Below, one piece after another: positions 1 to 6,606 of a DNA stretch of 25,855 nucleotides (positions are counted from its first letter, which is position 1; every line of letters begins with the position of its first letter). The stretch is taken from positions 1 through 25,855 of the forward strand of contig JBKHCS010000038.1 of assembly GCA_046541715.1 (NCBI GenBank), given 5' to 3'. The position numbers and the translations under genes are program-made. Source of the stretch: CAYPUT01 sp046541715 (GTDB lineage Bacteria > Spirochaetota > Spirochaetia > DSM-27196 > PWMO01). The notes beneath the pieces are model-generated. The model searched no databases. It was not told the origin of the DNA and was given only the letters and a program-made list of their open reading frames with translations.

Positions 1-55
1 GTAGAGCAAGCGGCTCATATCCGCTCGGTCAGGGGTTCAAGTCCCTTCGCCACTA
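1..55 (+). tRNA. tRNA with CAT anticodon (Met, or Ile2), 3' part only
   Basis: The window opens inside the D-loop. The visible parts are the 3' half of the D stem (GAGC at about 4-7), an anticodon stem AGCGG/CCGCT at 9-13 and 21-25 around a 7-nt loop with CAT at 16-18, a short variable loop, and a T arm AGGGG-TTCAAGT-CCCTT at 31-47. The 3' acceptor strand CGCCACT is at 48-54 and the discriminator A is at 55. CCA is not encoded. CAT can mean elongator Met, initiator Met or lysidine-modified Ile2; the missing 5' acceptor strand prevents a choice. The last three bases are also the stop codon of nrdG on the opposite strand. Confidence 0.92.
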
Positions 56-775
56 AACAAGAGCGGCTCCGGCGGCCCGGACGCTGCATTCCAGCCCGGC
101 AGCGTCGGCAATGGCCTTCATCGCTTCGAGTCTCTCCAAAGCCGGGGACGCGACGCTGCGGTAGGCCGGATCCAAGGTCTCACCCCCCCGGAAGGCTCCG
201 AGGCTATATCGGGCGCCGGCGGGCAGCAGCGCCACAATCCGTTTTAGATCTTCTTCGTCGAAGAGCCCCGGGACGACCGTGGTACGGAACTCGATCTTCG
301 GAGATCCCATATACCGCCCAAGAATTTCGATTGACTCACGGATCTTCTGTTCTTCTTTCTCACTCCCGCCTATCTCTCGATACCGCTCCGGCGCCATCTT
401 AACGTCCATCGCGACGTAGTCGACAATCCCTTCTTCCAAGAGGGGACCAAGCCGTTCGGGGAATCCGCCGTTGGTGTCGAGCTTGATCTTGTAGCCACGG
501 CCTCGGATCTCCAGAAGCAGCTGCCTGAGGTCCGGATGGAGAAGCGGTTCTCCGCCGGTAATACACACTCCGGAAAGCAGGTTCTTGCGTTTATCCAGAA
601 AGGCCAGGACTTCTTCCCGGAGGAGAAAGTCTTCCGGGATGCCGCCCTCCACCAGGTTGGCGTTGTGGCAGTAGGGACACCTGAGATTGCAGCCGTAGGT
701 AAAGAGCGTCGCGGCAACCTCCCCGGGGTAGTCGAGGAGTGTCAGCGGCAGGAGTCCAAGGCGCTCGAGGGACAT
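53..775 (-). CDS. nrdG: Anaerobic ribonucleotide reductase activase (radical SAM)
   Basis: 240 residues. It is a radical-SAM activase of the NrdG type: it cleaves S-adenosylmethionine with a [4Fe-4S] cluster to install the glycyl radical on class III ribonucleotide reductase. The cluster motif CX3CX2C is at C29, C33 and C36 (CNLRCPYC), followed by a GGEPLL motif typical of the superfamily. It is the last gene of the leftward nrd operon, and its ATG lies 1 nt after the stop of the upstream gene, which implies translational coupling. Its TAG stop (53-55) is antisense to the last three bases of the tRNA, so the two transcripts converge and overlap. The physical substrate is presumably the glycine on the small protein encoded just upstream rather than on NrdD itself. 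Confidence 0.93.
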   Translation of the reverse strand: MSLERLGLLPLTLLDYPGEVAATLFTYGCNLRCPYCHNANLVEGGIPEDFLLREEVLAFLDKRKNLLSGVCITGGEPLLHPDLRQLLLEIRGRGYKIKLDTNGGFPERLGPLLEEGIVDYVAMDVKMAPERYREIGGSEKEEQKIRESIEILGRYMGSPKIEFRTTVVPGLFDEEDLKRIVALLPAGARYSLGAFRGGETLDPAYRSVASPALERLEAMKAIADAAGLECSVRAAGAALV

Positions 776-776
776 A

Positions 777-1346
777 CTAGACAGCCATCGCCTCTCGAAT
801 GTCCTTCACCGCCGTCGCCCGTCGGGCCTCTTGGCCCTCCCGGTCGAGAAACACAACAGTGGGGGTCGACAGAATTTGATAGTCCATAGCCAATTTCATG
901 CCCTGGTCGGTGTCGACATCGACGGCTCGCCCCCGTTCGTCGAGGTCTGTGAGCAAGGTGCGAACCGGTTTGCAGTTCGGGCAGTCCTGCCGAAAGAAAT
1001 AGAGGTATTCCGGGGTTTCTGTCCCGGCGGAATCAAACGCGGGCGCACCAACCGGTATCTCCGCCGTCCGGAGGGTGAGTTCCGCCGGCTGCGTCGGCTG
1101 TTCTATCGGTTGGGCGAGGGACCGGCGCGGCGTAAGGGGCGCCCGGGGGGCGGCTTCGGCAGACGAGGGCTCCGTTTCGTAGGTTCTTCGGATTCCGTAC
1201 TCCTCCCGCTTGCCGCGGTTCCAGTTCTTGAGCGATCGGTAGTAGCCGACGATTCGCGTATAAATCTCCGTCGGCGTCCCTTCGACGTTCTTCAGCTGTG
1301 CTTTGACTTCCGCAATCTCTCGGTCAATTTCCGTAAGCTGTCGCAT
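777..1346 (-). CDS. Split glycyl-radical subunit of class III RNR fused to a thioredoxin-like domain
   Basis: 189 residues. Residues 1-22 are a charged, probably coiled-coil helix. Residues 27-55 match the C-terminal glycyl-radical segment of NrdD proteins (IYTRIVGYYRS, then NWNRGKREEY), with G34 as the expected radical glycine. Residues 56-110 are a Pro/Ala-rich linker. Residues 112-189 are a thioredoxin/glutaredoxin-like fold with a CPNC redox pair (122-125) and a cis-proline motif TPT at 161-163. It has its own AGGAGG ribosome site about 5 nt from the ATG and lies 31 nt after the nrdD stop in a different frame. From family knowledge, class III enzymes take electrons from formate or from thioredoxin-type donors. 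I infer that this protein supplies both the radical and the reductant to NrdD. Domain boundaries are read by eye. The alternative, a frameshifted nrdD, is unlikely given the strong ribosome site. Confidence 0.85.
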   Translation of the reverse strand: MRQLTEIDREIAEVKAQLKNVEGTPTEIYTRIVGYYRSLKNWNRGKREEYGIRRTYETEPSSAEAAPRAPLTPRRSLAQPIEQPTQPAELTLRTAEIPVGAPAFDSAGTETPEYLYFFRQDCPNCKPVRTLLTDLDERGRAVDVDTDQGMKLAMDYQILSTPTVVFLDREGQEARRATAVKDIREAMAV

Positions 1347-1377
1347 CTTCCCCTCCTAAGGTGTCGTGCTTTTCTCG

Positions 1378-3468
1378 TTATTGAAGGGCCGCCACAACGG
1401 CGGCACGTTCTTTTTCCAGCATTTCCAAGCGCTTGGAAAGCTCCATCCGCTTTTCCTCCTCGCACCGGGGGCAGGAAAAATGCTCTCCCGCGAGGTAGCC
1501 GTGAACCGGGCAGATCGAGAAGGTCGGGCTAATGGTGAAGTAGGGCAGACGATAGTTGTGCGCCACGGTTCGGACCAACGAAGCGCAACTCTGCCAGTCG
1601 GGCATGGCTTCGCCGAGGAATCCGTGGAACACCGTCCCCCCGGTGTACCGGGTCTGAAGGCTGTCCTGCAGGTCCAAGGCTTCGAAGATATCCGGGGTGT
1701 AATCGACCGGTAATTGGGTGGAGTTGGTATAGTACGGCTCGTTCTCCCCGGAGGTGATAATATCTGGGAAGCGTTCCTTGTCGTGCTTTGCTAAGCGGTA
1801 AGAGGTGCTTTCCGCCGGGGTGGCCTCCAGATTGAAGAGGTCTCCGGTGGATTCCTGGTAGTCCACCAAACGGGCCCGCATATGGTCGAGAATCTCCTCC
1901 GCCAACTCCTTCCCCCCGGCATCCGTCAGAGGAATGCCCGCGAAGTTCAGGAGCGCTTCGTTCATACCGACGAGGCCAATCGTCGAAAAGTGATTGTTCA
2001 GGTGCTGTAGGTACCGCGCGGTGTAGGGAAAGAGGCCCGCGTCGAGGAGACGGTTCACCACCTTTCTCTTGATGGTCAACGATTCCGCCGCAAGGTCCAT
2101 GAGGTGATCAAGCCGCTCGAAGAATTCCGTCTTGTCCTTCGCAAGATAGCCGATGCGCGGCAGGTTGATGGTTACCACGCCGATGGAGCCGGTGAACTCG
2201 TCGGAGCCGAAGAGCCCCCCACCGCGTTTTCTCAGCTCCCGCTTGTCGAGCTGAAGGCGGCAGCACATGGAGCGCACGTCCCCTGGGTTCAAGTCGGAGT
2301 TGACGAAGTTCTGGAAGTAGGGCGTTCCGTACTTCGCGGTCATTTCGAAGAGTAGCTTGGCGTTCTCCGAGGACCATTCAAACTCTTCTGTTATGTTGTA
2401 CGTCGGAATCGGATACTGGAACCCCCGGCCGTTTGCGTCTCCGGATAGCATTAGCTTTATGAAGGCTCGGTTTATCAGGTCCATCTCCGGCTGGCAGTCA
2501 CCGTAGGTAAAGTCCTTCTCTTCGCCGGCGACGATCGCCGGCAGATTCTTGAGGTCTCCGGGTACCGTCCAGTCCAGGGTAATGTTGGTAAAGGGCGCTT
2601 GGCTCCCCCACCGGGAAGGAGTGTTTACCCCGAAGATAAAGCTCTGAAGCGCCTGGGTAACCTCTTCCTCGTTTAGGTTGTCGATCTTCACGAAGGGTGC
2701 GAGATAGGTATCGAAGCTGGAGAACGCTTGGGCGCCGGCCCACTCGTTCTGCATGATCCCCAAGAAATTCACAATCTGCTGGATTAGGGTGTTCAAATGC
2801 TTCGCGGGCTTCGAGGTGATCTTGTCGGGCACGCCGCCGAGTCCCTGCTCGATCAGCTGACGGAGGCTCCACCCGGCGCAGTAGCCGGAGAACATCGACA
2901 GGTCGTGGATGTGAAAATCGGCGTTCCGGTGCGCCTTTCCGATGGCTTCGGGATAGATCTTCTTGAGCCAGTAGTTGGCGGTAATGGTCCCGGAGTTGTG
3001 GAGTATCAAACCGCCGAGGGAGAAATTCACGTTTGCGTTTTCGTTTACCCGCCAATCGGACTGCGAGAGGTAGCCGTCCATGGTCGAGTCGATGTCGAGC
3101 ATAAGCTTCCGGGTGTCCCGAATGGCTTCGTGGCGAGCCCGGTAGATGATGTATGCCTTCGCGACCTTCGCCTCTCCGGCTTCGATAAGGATGGTCTCGA
3201 CCACATCCTGGATCTCTTCGATCGCCGGAGCGGAGTTCGGATGCCGGCCTTTCATCAGGGCGGCGACCCGTTGCTCGACCCTGGTCACCAGGGCGTCCAC
3301 CTGCGTCGCGACGGCCGACTCTTTGTGGTCCGTCGCAACGTAGGACTTCATGATCGCCTGGTAGATCTTGTACCGTTCGTATCGCTCAATGCGGCCGTCC
3401 CGCTTTACGACGTTCTTGATGATGCCGGGATGTCCCCGGTGTTCGCTCAGAAGGTCCTCCCAGTTCAT
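1378..3468 (-). CDS. nrdD: Class III (anaerobic) ribonucleoside-triphosphate reductase, catalytic chain lacking the radical segment
   Basis: 696 residues. The N-terminal ATP-cone spans about residues 15-110 and is the usual allosteric activity site. The barrel that follows contains GYCAGW (C197) and RSMCCRL (C402/C403), the likely active-site cysteine regions. A C-terminal zinc site is formed by CPVH (653-656) and CPRC (666-669). In most NrdD proteins the glycyl-radical motif follows this zinc site. Here the chain instead ends with a short charged helix (about 670-696) and TAA, and the radical motif is found in the next gene. The ATG has a GGGGGAG ribosome site. It lies 24 nt after nrdR in the same leftward operon and is presumably repressed by NrdR. 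The catalysed step is reduction of ribonucleotides to deoxyribonucleotides without oxygen. Confidence 0.95.
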   Translation of the reverse strand: MNWEDLLSEHRGHPGIIKNVVKRDGRIERYERYKIYQAIMKSYVATDHKESAVATQVDALVTRVEQRVAALMKGRHPNSAPAIEEIQDVVETILIEAGEAKVAKAYIIYRARHEAIRDTRKLMLDIDSTMDGYLSQSDWRVNENANVNFSLGGLILHNSGTITANYWLKKIYPEAIGKAHRNADFHIHDLSMFSGYCAGWSLRQLIEQGLGGVPDKITSKPAKHLNTLIQQIVNFLGIMQNEWAGAQAFSSFDTYLAPFVKIDNLNEEEVTQALQSFIFGVNTPSRWGSQAPFTNITLDWTVPGDLKNLPAIVAGEEKDFTYGDCQPEMDLINRAFIKLMLSGDANGRGFQYPIPTYNITEEFEWSSENAKLLFEMTAKYGTPYFQNFVNSDLNPGDVRSMCCRLQLDKRELRKRGGGLFGSDEFTGSIGVVTINLPRIGYLAKDKTEFFERLDHLMDLAAESLTIKRKVVNRLLDAGLFPYTARYLQHLNNHFSTIGLVGMNEALLNFAGIPLTDAGGKELAEEILDHMRARLVDYQESTGDLFNLEATPAESTSYRLAKHDKERFPDIITSGENEPYYTNSTQLPVDYTPDIFEALDLQDSLQTRYTGGTVFHGFLGEAMPDWQSCASLVRTVAHNYRLPYFTISPTFSICPVHGYLAGEHFSCPRCEEEKRMELSKRLEMLEKERAAVVAALQ

Positions 3469-3492
3469 GCCTTCTCCCCCTTCTTAGATTCT

Positions 3493-3972
3493 TTAGGCTT
3501 CCGCGTCGCCGGCCCTGGTGGTCAAGGTCTCGATTTCCCGGAGGAACTCTTCGACGTTCTCGAAGTTCCGGTACACCGAGGCAAAGCGCACGTAGGCCAC
3601 CCGATCGAGGCCGTACAGCTTCTCGAGGACCATCTCTCCCAACTGCGTTGAAGAGAGCTCTCCTCCGTCGCGACCGATAAGAAGAGCCTGTTCCTCTATG
3701 TCGTCGAGCATCGACTCAATTTCCAATTGGGACACAGGACGCTTCCGTAACGCCTGCCGGATACCTTTCTCGAGCTTGTCCCGGTCGAAGGGCTCTCTCC
3801 TGCCCTCCCGCCGCTTTACGATCATCAGGGGCTTTTCCTGAATCCGCTCGTAGGAGGTGAACCGGTACCCGCAGGACAGACACTCCCGGCGTCTTCGAAT
3901 CGCCGTTCCCTTCGCGAGGGTCCGGGATTCCACGACCCGATCTTCACTGCTGTCACATTGGGGGCATCTCAT
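3493..3972 (-). CDS. nrdR: Transcriptional repressor NrdR
   Basis: 159 residues, the usual family length. A zinc ribbon is formed by C3/C6 and C31/C34, followed by an RRRREC stretch and an ATP-cone (about 49-139) that senses ATP/dATP. NrdR represses ribonucleotide reductase operons by binding paired NrdR boxes. Two such boxes lie just upstream of this gene, so it likely represses its own operon, which includes nrdD, the radical/thioredoxin protein and nrdG. The ribosome site is weak. The ATG choice is set by the zinc-ribbon Cys at residue 3. Confidence 0.96.
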   Translation of the reverse strand: MRCPQCDSSEDRVVESRTLAKGTAIRRRRECLSCGYRFTSYERIQEKPLMIVKRREGRREPFDRDKLEKGIRQALRKRPVSQLEIESMLDDIEEQALLIGRDGGELSSTQLGEMVLEKLYGLDRVAYVRFASVYRNFENVEEFLREIETLTTRAGDAEA

Positions 3973-3982
3973 ACGGTTTTGA

Positions 3983-3998
3983 CCACGATATATAGCGT
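3983..3998 (-). promoter_or_regulatory. NrdR box 1
   Basis: The 16-mer CCACGATATATAGCGT matches the palindromic NrdR box consensus (ACACWATATMTWGTGT-like) at about 14 of 16 positions. It lies 10 nt upstream of the nrdR ATG, inside the predicted 5' leader. It is 42 bp centre to centre from box 2. Confidence 0.75.
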
Positions 3999-4024
3999 TG
4001 ATTTAGCCTTACAACTACAAGACT

Positions 4025-4055
4025 CCACTATATACGGTATCGGCACGGAACGCAA
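4025..4055 (-). promoter_or_regulatory. nrdR operon promoter with overlapping NrdR box 2
   Basis: On the minus strand a -35-like TTGCGT (4055-4050) and a -10 TATAGT (4032-4027) are 17 bp apart. A second NrdR-box-like 16-mer, CCACTATATACGGTAT at 4025-4040, covers the -10 element. Occupation of both boxes would block RNA polymerase. The predicted start near 4020 gives a leader of about 48 nt. The -35 is weak, so the exact promoter is less certain than the box. Confidence 0.6.
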
Positions 4056-4080
4056 TACGGTTTAGAAAATGTCTTTGTGG

Positions 4081-4100
4081 TATCAACAAGCCTGTTGATA
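4081..4100 (+). repeat. 20-bp palindromic element, copy A
   Basis: TATCAACAAGCCTGTTGATA: perfect 8-bp arms around an asymmetric AGCC centre. This is one of five copies in the window. It lies between the divergent nrdR and esterase genes. Copy B, 104 bp away, is in the opposite orientation, judged by the AGCC centre. No similarity to the other copies extends beyond the 20 bp. Confidence 0.85.
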
Positions 4101-4204
4101 TTTCGTTCCAAGTTGTTCTCCGATCGAACTGTAGTTAAAAAGAACGGATACTCGGGCTTGGGATCCTTCTTACCTTTTGTGGTGCAGAGGGTTGTACCGC
4201 GGAC

Positions 4205-4224
4205 CATCAACAGGCTTGTTGATA
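4205..4224 (-). repeat. 20-bp palindromic element, copy B
   Basis: CATCAACAGGCTTGTTGATA is the reverse complement of copy A except for one end base. It lies 47 bp before the esterase ATG. The gap 3973-4271 (299 bp) thus holds the nrdR promoter and boxes and copies A and B. I found no credible gene or clear esterase promoter in it. Confidence 0.85.
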
Positions 4225-4271
4225 CTCCGAATCCCCTGGCCGCGGCGGTCTGGTCCGGGTAGAGTAGAGAA

Positions 4272-4940
4272 ATGAACGAAGCGCTATATCGCAAAGGAGC
4301 TGGAGAGTCGGCGGTTATTCTCTGTCACGGTTTCGGGGCAAACGCTACCGACCTTTCGGCACTCGCCGACGTATTCGATCCGGAAAGGTCACACGAATGG
4401 CTCTTCCCCGAGGCGCCGAACAGTCTCGCGGCGATCGGGTTTCCCGACGGCCGGGCCTGGTACCCGAAGTCGCAGGAAGACCTTCGCCTCGCGGTATACG
4501 GTGGATACTTCTCCGGCTTGGCGGAAAAGGACCCGCCGGGGCTCGTTGAATCCGGAAAGAGAATCCGGAGCCTTGCCGGAGATCTTGGTATTCCCTGGGA
4601 TAAGATAGTTCTAGGCGGCTTCAGTCAAGGGACCACGGTCGCGGTCGAAGCGGCTTTGGGGACTCCCGAACCGCCGGGGGGGCTCATCCTCTTTTCCGGC
4701 GCCCCGATCGCCCGGGCCCGGTGGGAACAGGAACTGCCTCGCCTCGCGGGTACCCGGTTCTTCCAGAGCCACGGAACCGAAGACGGTATCCTTGCCCTCG
4801 ACGACGGCCGGGCGCTCCACGGTCTGTTGACCGGAGCCGGCCTGATTGGCGACCTACTGGTATTTCCCGGGGGGCACACGATACCCGAAGAGGCGCTCCT
4901 CGGGGCTCGGGATTTTCTCTTGAAAGCCGTTTCCCTATAG
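4272..4940 (+). CDS. Phospholipase/carboxylesterase-family serine hydrolase
   Basis: 222 residues, typical for the small alpha/beta-hydrolase carboxylesterase family. The nucleophile elbow is GGFSQG (S118). The catalytic Asp is probably D171 in HGTEDG, and the His is H202 in GGHTIP. The early CHGFGAN is the oxyanion loop. No signal peptide is seen, so the protein is probably cytoplasmic. The substrate cannot be told from sequence. It stands alone, divergent from nrdR and convergent with bioN, and is flanked on both sides by copies of a 20-bp palindrome. The ribosome site is weak (GAGTAGAGAA before the ATG). Confidence 0.88.
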   Translation: MNEALYRKGAGESAVILCHGFGANATDLSALADVFDPERSHEWLFPEAPNSLAAIGFPDGRAWYPKSQEDLRLAVYGGYFSGLAEKDPPGLVESGKRIRSLAGDLGIPWDKIVLGGFSQGTTVAVEAALGTPEPPGGLILFSGAPIARARWEQELPRLAGTRFFQSHGTEDGILALDDGRALHGLLTGAGLIGDLLVFPGGHTIPEEALLGARDFLLKAVSL

Positions 4941-4956
4941 TCCAGCCTCGGTAGTG

Positions 4957-4976
4957 TATCAACAAGCCTGTTGATA
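4957..4976 (+). repeat. 20-bp palindromic element, copy C
   Basis: TATCAACAAGCCTGTTGATA, identical to copy A. It begins 17 nt after the esterase stop. It pairs with copy D in inverted orientation across the convergent intergenic region. There is no T-run, so a simple intrinsic terminator is not supported. Confidence 0.85.
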
Positions 4977-4987
4977 GAACTCGCCTA

Positions 4988-5018
4988 ATTCGCTTCTAGG
5001 CCGCTAAATGCAGCGAAT
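4988..5018. repeat. Short inverted repeat in convergent intergenic region
   Basis: ATTCGCT (4988-4994) and AGCGAAT (5012-5018) form 7-bp arms around a 17-nt loop. It lies between esterase and bioN, inside the segment bounded by copies C and D. It could be a bidirectional hairpin, but no poly-T follows on either strand. Nothing else is recognised in 4941-5122. Confidence 0.35.
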
Positions 5019-5090
5019 CAGAGTGTGCAGCAGGAATACACGGGGCTTGTGGGCTATAGATCCTTTTTCAACAACATATTACCCCCCTGC

Positions 5091-5110
5091 CATCAACAGG
5101 CTTGTTGACA
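5091..5110 (-). repeat. 20-bp palindromic element, copy D
   Basis: CATCAACAGGCTTGTTGACA, reverse orientation, two end bases different from the reverse complement of copy A. It lies 12 nt beyond the bioN stop. Copies C and D bound a 154-bp segment, much as A and B bound a 144-bp segment. The internal sequences of the two segments are not clearly related. Confidence 0.82.
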
Positions 5111-5122
5111 CGTCAGGCCAGG

Positions 5123-5881
5123 CTACCGGCCGAGGAGGAGCACCACGAGAAAGACACCAACTGCCGGGAGGGATACCGAAAAGCGGCGGGTCGCCCTGCC
5201 GAAGACCAGCGACCGGTTTAAGCCGGTGTAGCCGCGAGCCACCAGGGCGTTGGCCATGGCGTCGCTCCGGCGGAGGAGCTGTTGGATCGAGACCGTGGAG
5301 ATCAGGGTCATCCTCCGCACCCTCCGGCGCCGGGGGAGGCCCCGGGCGGTCAGCGCGACCCCTGCTTCGTAGACGGATCGAAAGACAATTGGGACCGTCG
5401 AGAGGCTTAAGCCCACCACCAGGGCGAGGTCTGCGCTTCTTCGGTTCCCGAGAACCGGTCGGAGGAGCCACTCGAGCGAACGGACCGTGTCCCCCCTCGG
5501 GGTTACCGAAATATAGAGATGTCCCGTCAACGCCACCGCGAGTATCCGCAGACCGACCAGAGCCCCGTCTGCGGCCCCGGCGCCGGATAGGGTTATTTGC
5601 GGCGGAAGAAGCGCGTCGATCCGGGTTCCCCGGGTAACCGTCAAGAGGAATACGAGGAAAAGGAACCACCGCGCCGCGTTGAGCGATCTCCGGATGGAGA
5701 CCCGGGCTAGGAGGAACCCCGGCGTCAGCAGGGCCAAGGGGATCCACAGAAGCCCCGGCGGCGCGGAGACGAATGCCGCACCCAGAAGGGGGAGTGCAAG
5801 GAGCTTGTGCCGGGAATCCCACTCCCGGGCGGGGGATCCGGGGGCCGACAGGGTAAAGAGAGAGCTTTCGGGCCCTTTCAC
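5123..5881 (-). CDS. bioN: Energy-coupling factor transporter transmembrane protein (EcfT/BioN)
   Basis: 252 residues with several hydrophobic segments. It carries the two Ala-Arg-Gly motifs (TARGLPRR and VARGYTG) that mark EcfT/CbiQ-type proteins and contact the ATPase. It starts at GTG, overlapping the bioM stop as GTGA (5878-5881), so the two are translationally coupled. Together with bioM and bioY it forms a dedicated (group I) ECF importer, most likely for biotin. The next 13 nt after its stop lead into palindrome D. Confidence 0.9.
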   Translation of the reverse strand: MKGPESSLFTLSAPGSPAREWDSRHKLLALPLLGAAFVSAPPGLLWIPLALLTPGFLLARVSIRRSLNAARWFLFLVFLLTVTRGTRIDALLPPQITLSGAGAADGALVGLRILAVALTGHLYISVTPRGDTVRSLEWLLRPVLGNRRSADLALVVGLSLSTVPIVFRSVYEAGVALTARGLPRRRRVRRMTLISTVSIQQLLRRSDAMANALVARGYTGLNRSLVFGRATRRFSVSLPAVGVFLVVLLLGR

Positions 5882-6603
5882 GGGAGCCGAACCGGGCGGA
5901 GGTCCCAGCCTTCGAAGTAGGGGACGGCGTCCCGGGGCGGCCCGTCGAAGAGGACGACGCCGTTCCGCAAAACCAAGAGGCGGTCGGCTCGGGGTAGGAA
6001 GGTCTCGATTTCATGAGTCGCTATCAGGACCGGCAGCCGCGAGAGAGCCGGGGAGGCCAATGCTACGAGAAGCCTGCGGAGAGAGGGGTAGTCGAGCCCC
6101 GAAAAGGGTTCATCGAGGACGAGGATCTTCGGGCGTAACGCAAGGACTCCGGCAATCGCGAGTCTTCGTCGCTCGCCACCGGAGAGATGGTAGGGGTTTT
6201 CCTGTCGGCGGTGAGAGAGGCCCATGGTTTCGAGTGCCTCCTCCGCCCGGTCCCGCGCCTCGCCGGTCGGAAGGCCGAGGTTTTCGGGGCCGAAGAGGGT
6301 ATCCTCCCAGACGGTCTGGCCCACTATCTGATGCTCCGGGTTCTGAAAAACCAGGCCGACTGCGGACTCCTTCTCAGGATCGAACCCCGGAGGCCTGCCG
6401 TCGACCGAAAGGTCTCCGGTGGTGATCTCCAACAGCCCCGCTATCACACGGGCGAGGACGGTCTTTCCCGCTCCGTTCGGACCCGCGACGATACCGCGTT
6501 CTCCCGGGGCCAGCCGGAAGGAGACTCCGTCCAAGGCGAGGGTGCCGTCGGGAAAGCGAAGCGAGACGTCTCGAAGAAAAAGCCCCGGCTCAGGCTTCTG
6601 CAA
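5878..6603 (-). CDS. bioM: ECF transporter ATPase (BioM)
   Basis: 241 residues. The ABC ATPase motifs in order are Walker A GPNGAGKT, Q-loop VFQNPEHQ, signature LSGGERRR, Walker B ILVLDEP and H-loop ATHE. The FQNPxxQ form is typical of ECF/cobalt-type ATPases. The likely start is TTG at 6603, 3 nt after the bioY stop, with GAGGT further upstream; no ATG fits the N-terminal beta strand. A single ATPase gene suggests a homodimeric ATPase serving one S-component. It powers uptake through BioN and BioY. Confidence 0.92.
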   Translation of the reverse strand: MQKPEPGLFLRDVSLRFPDGTLALDGVSFRLAPGERGIVAGPNGAGKTVLARVIAGLLEITTGDLSVDGRPPGFDPEKESAVGLVFQNPEHQIVGQTVWEDTLFGPENLGLPTGEARDRAEEALETMGLSHRRQENPYHLSGGERRRLAIAGVLALRPKILVLDEPFSGLDYPSLRRLLVALASPALSRLPVLIATHEIETFLPRADRLLVLRNGVVLFDGPPRDAVPYFEGWDLRPVRLP

Positions 6604-6606
6604 CGG

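Noticed and set aside
1347..1377. A frameshift or sequencing error splitting nrdD from its radical domain
   Set aside because: The two frames are separated by a TAA stop, a 31-nt gap and a consensus AGGAGG site placed properly for the second ATG. NrdD's tail and the second protein's N-terminus also do not look like one interrupted sequence.
4081..4100. The palindrome as an FNR/CRP site
   Set aside because: FNR sites read TTGAT-N4-ATCAA. Here the half-sites are in the opposite order (ATCAA-N8-TTGAT).
4028..4294. An 88-residue leftward reading frame in the nrdR-esterase gap
   Set aside because: It crosses both palindromes and an NrdR box and has no recognisable domain; its repeated NRLVDT/VSTSLL strings come from translating the palindrome.
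4081..5110. Segments A-B and C-D as MITE-like mobile elements
   Set aside because: The segments are similar in length, but their internal sequences are not clearly related and I see no target-site duplication.
5079..6425. Long Arg/Pro/Gly-rich frames opposite bioN, bioM and other genes
   Set aside because: They are shadows of GC-rich genes on the other strand, with no domain pattern or ribosome site.
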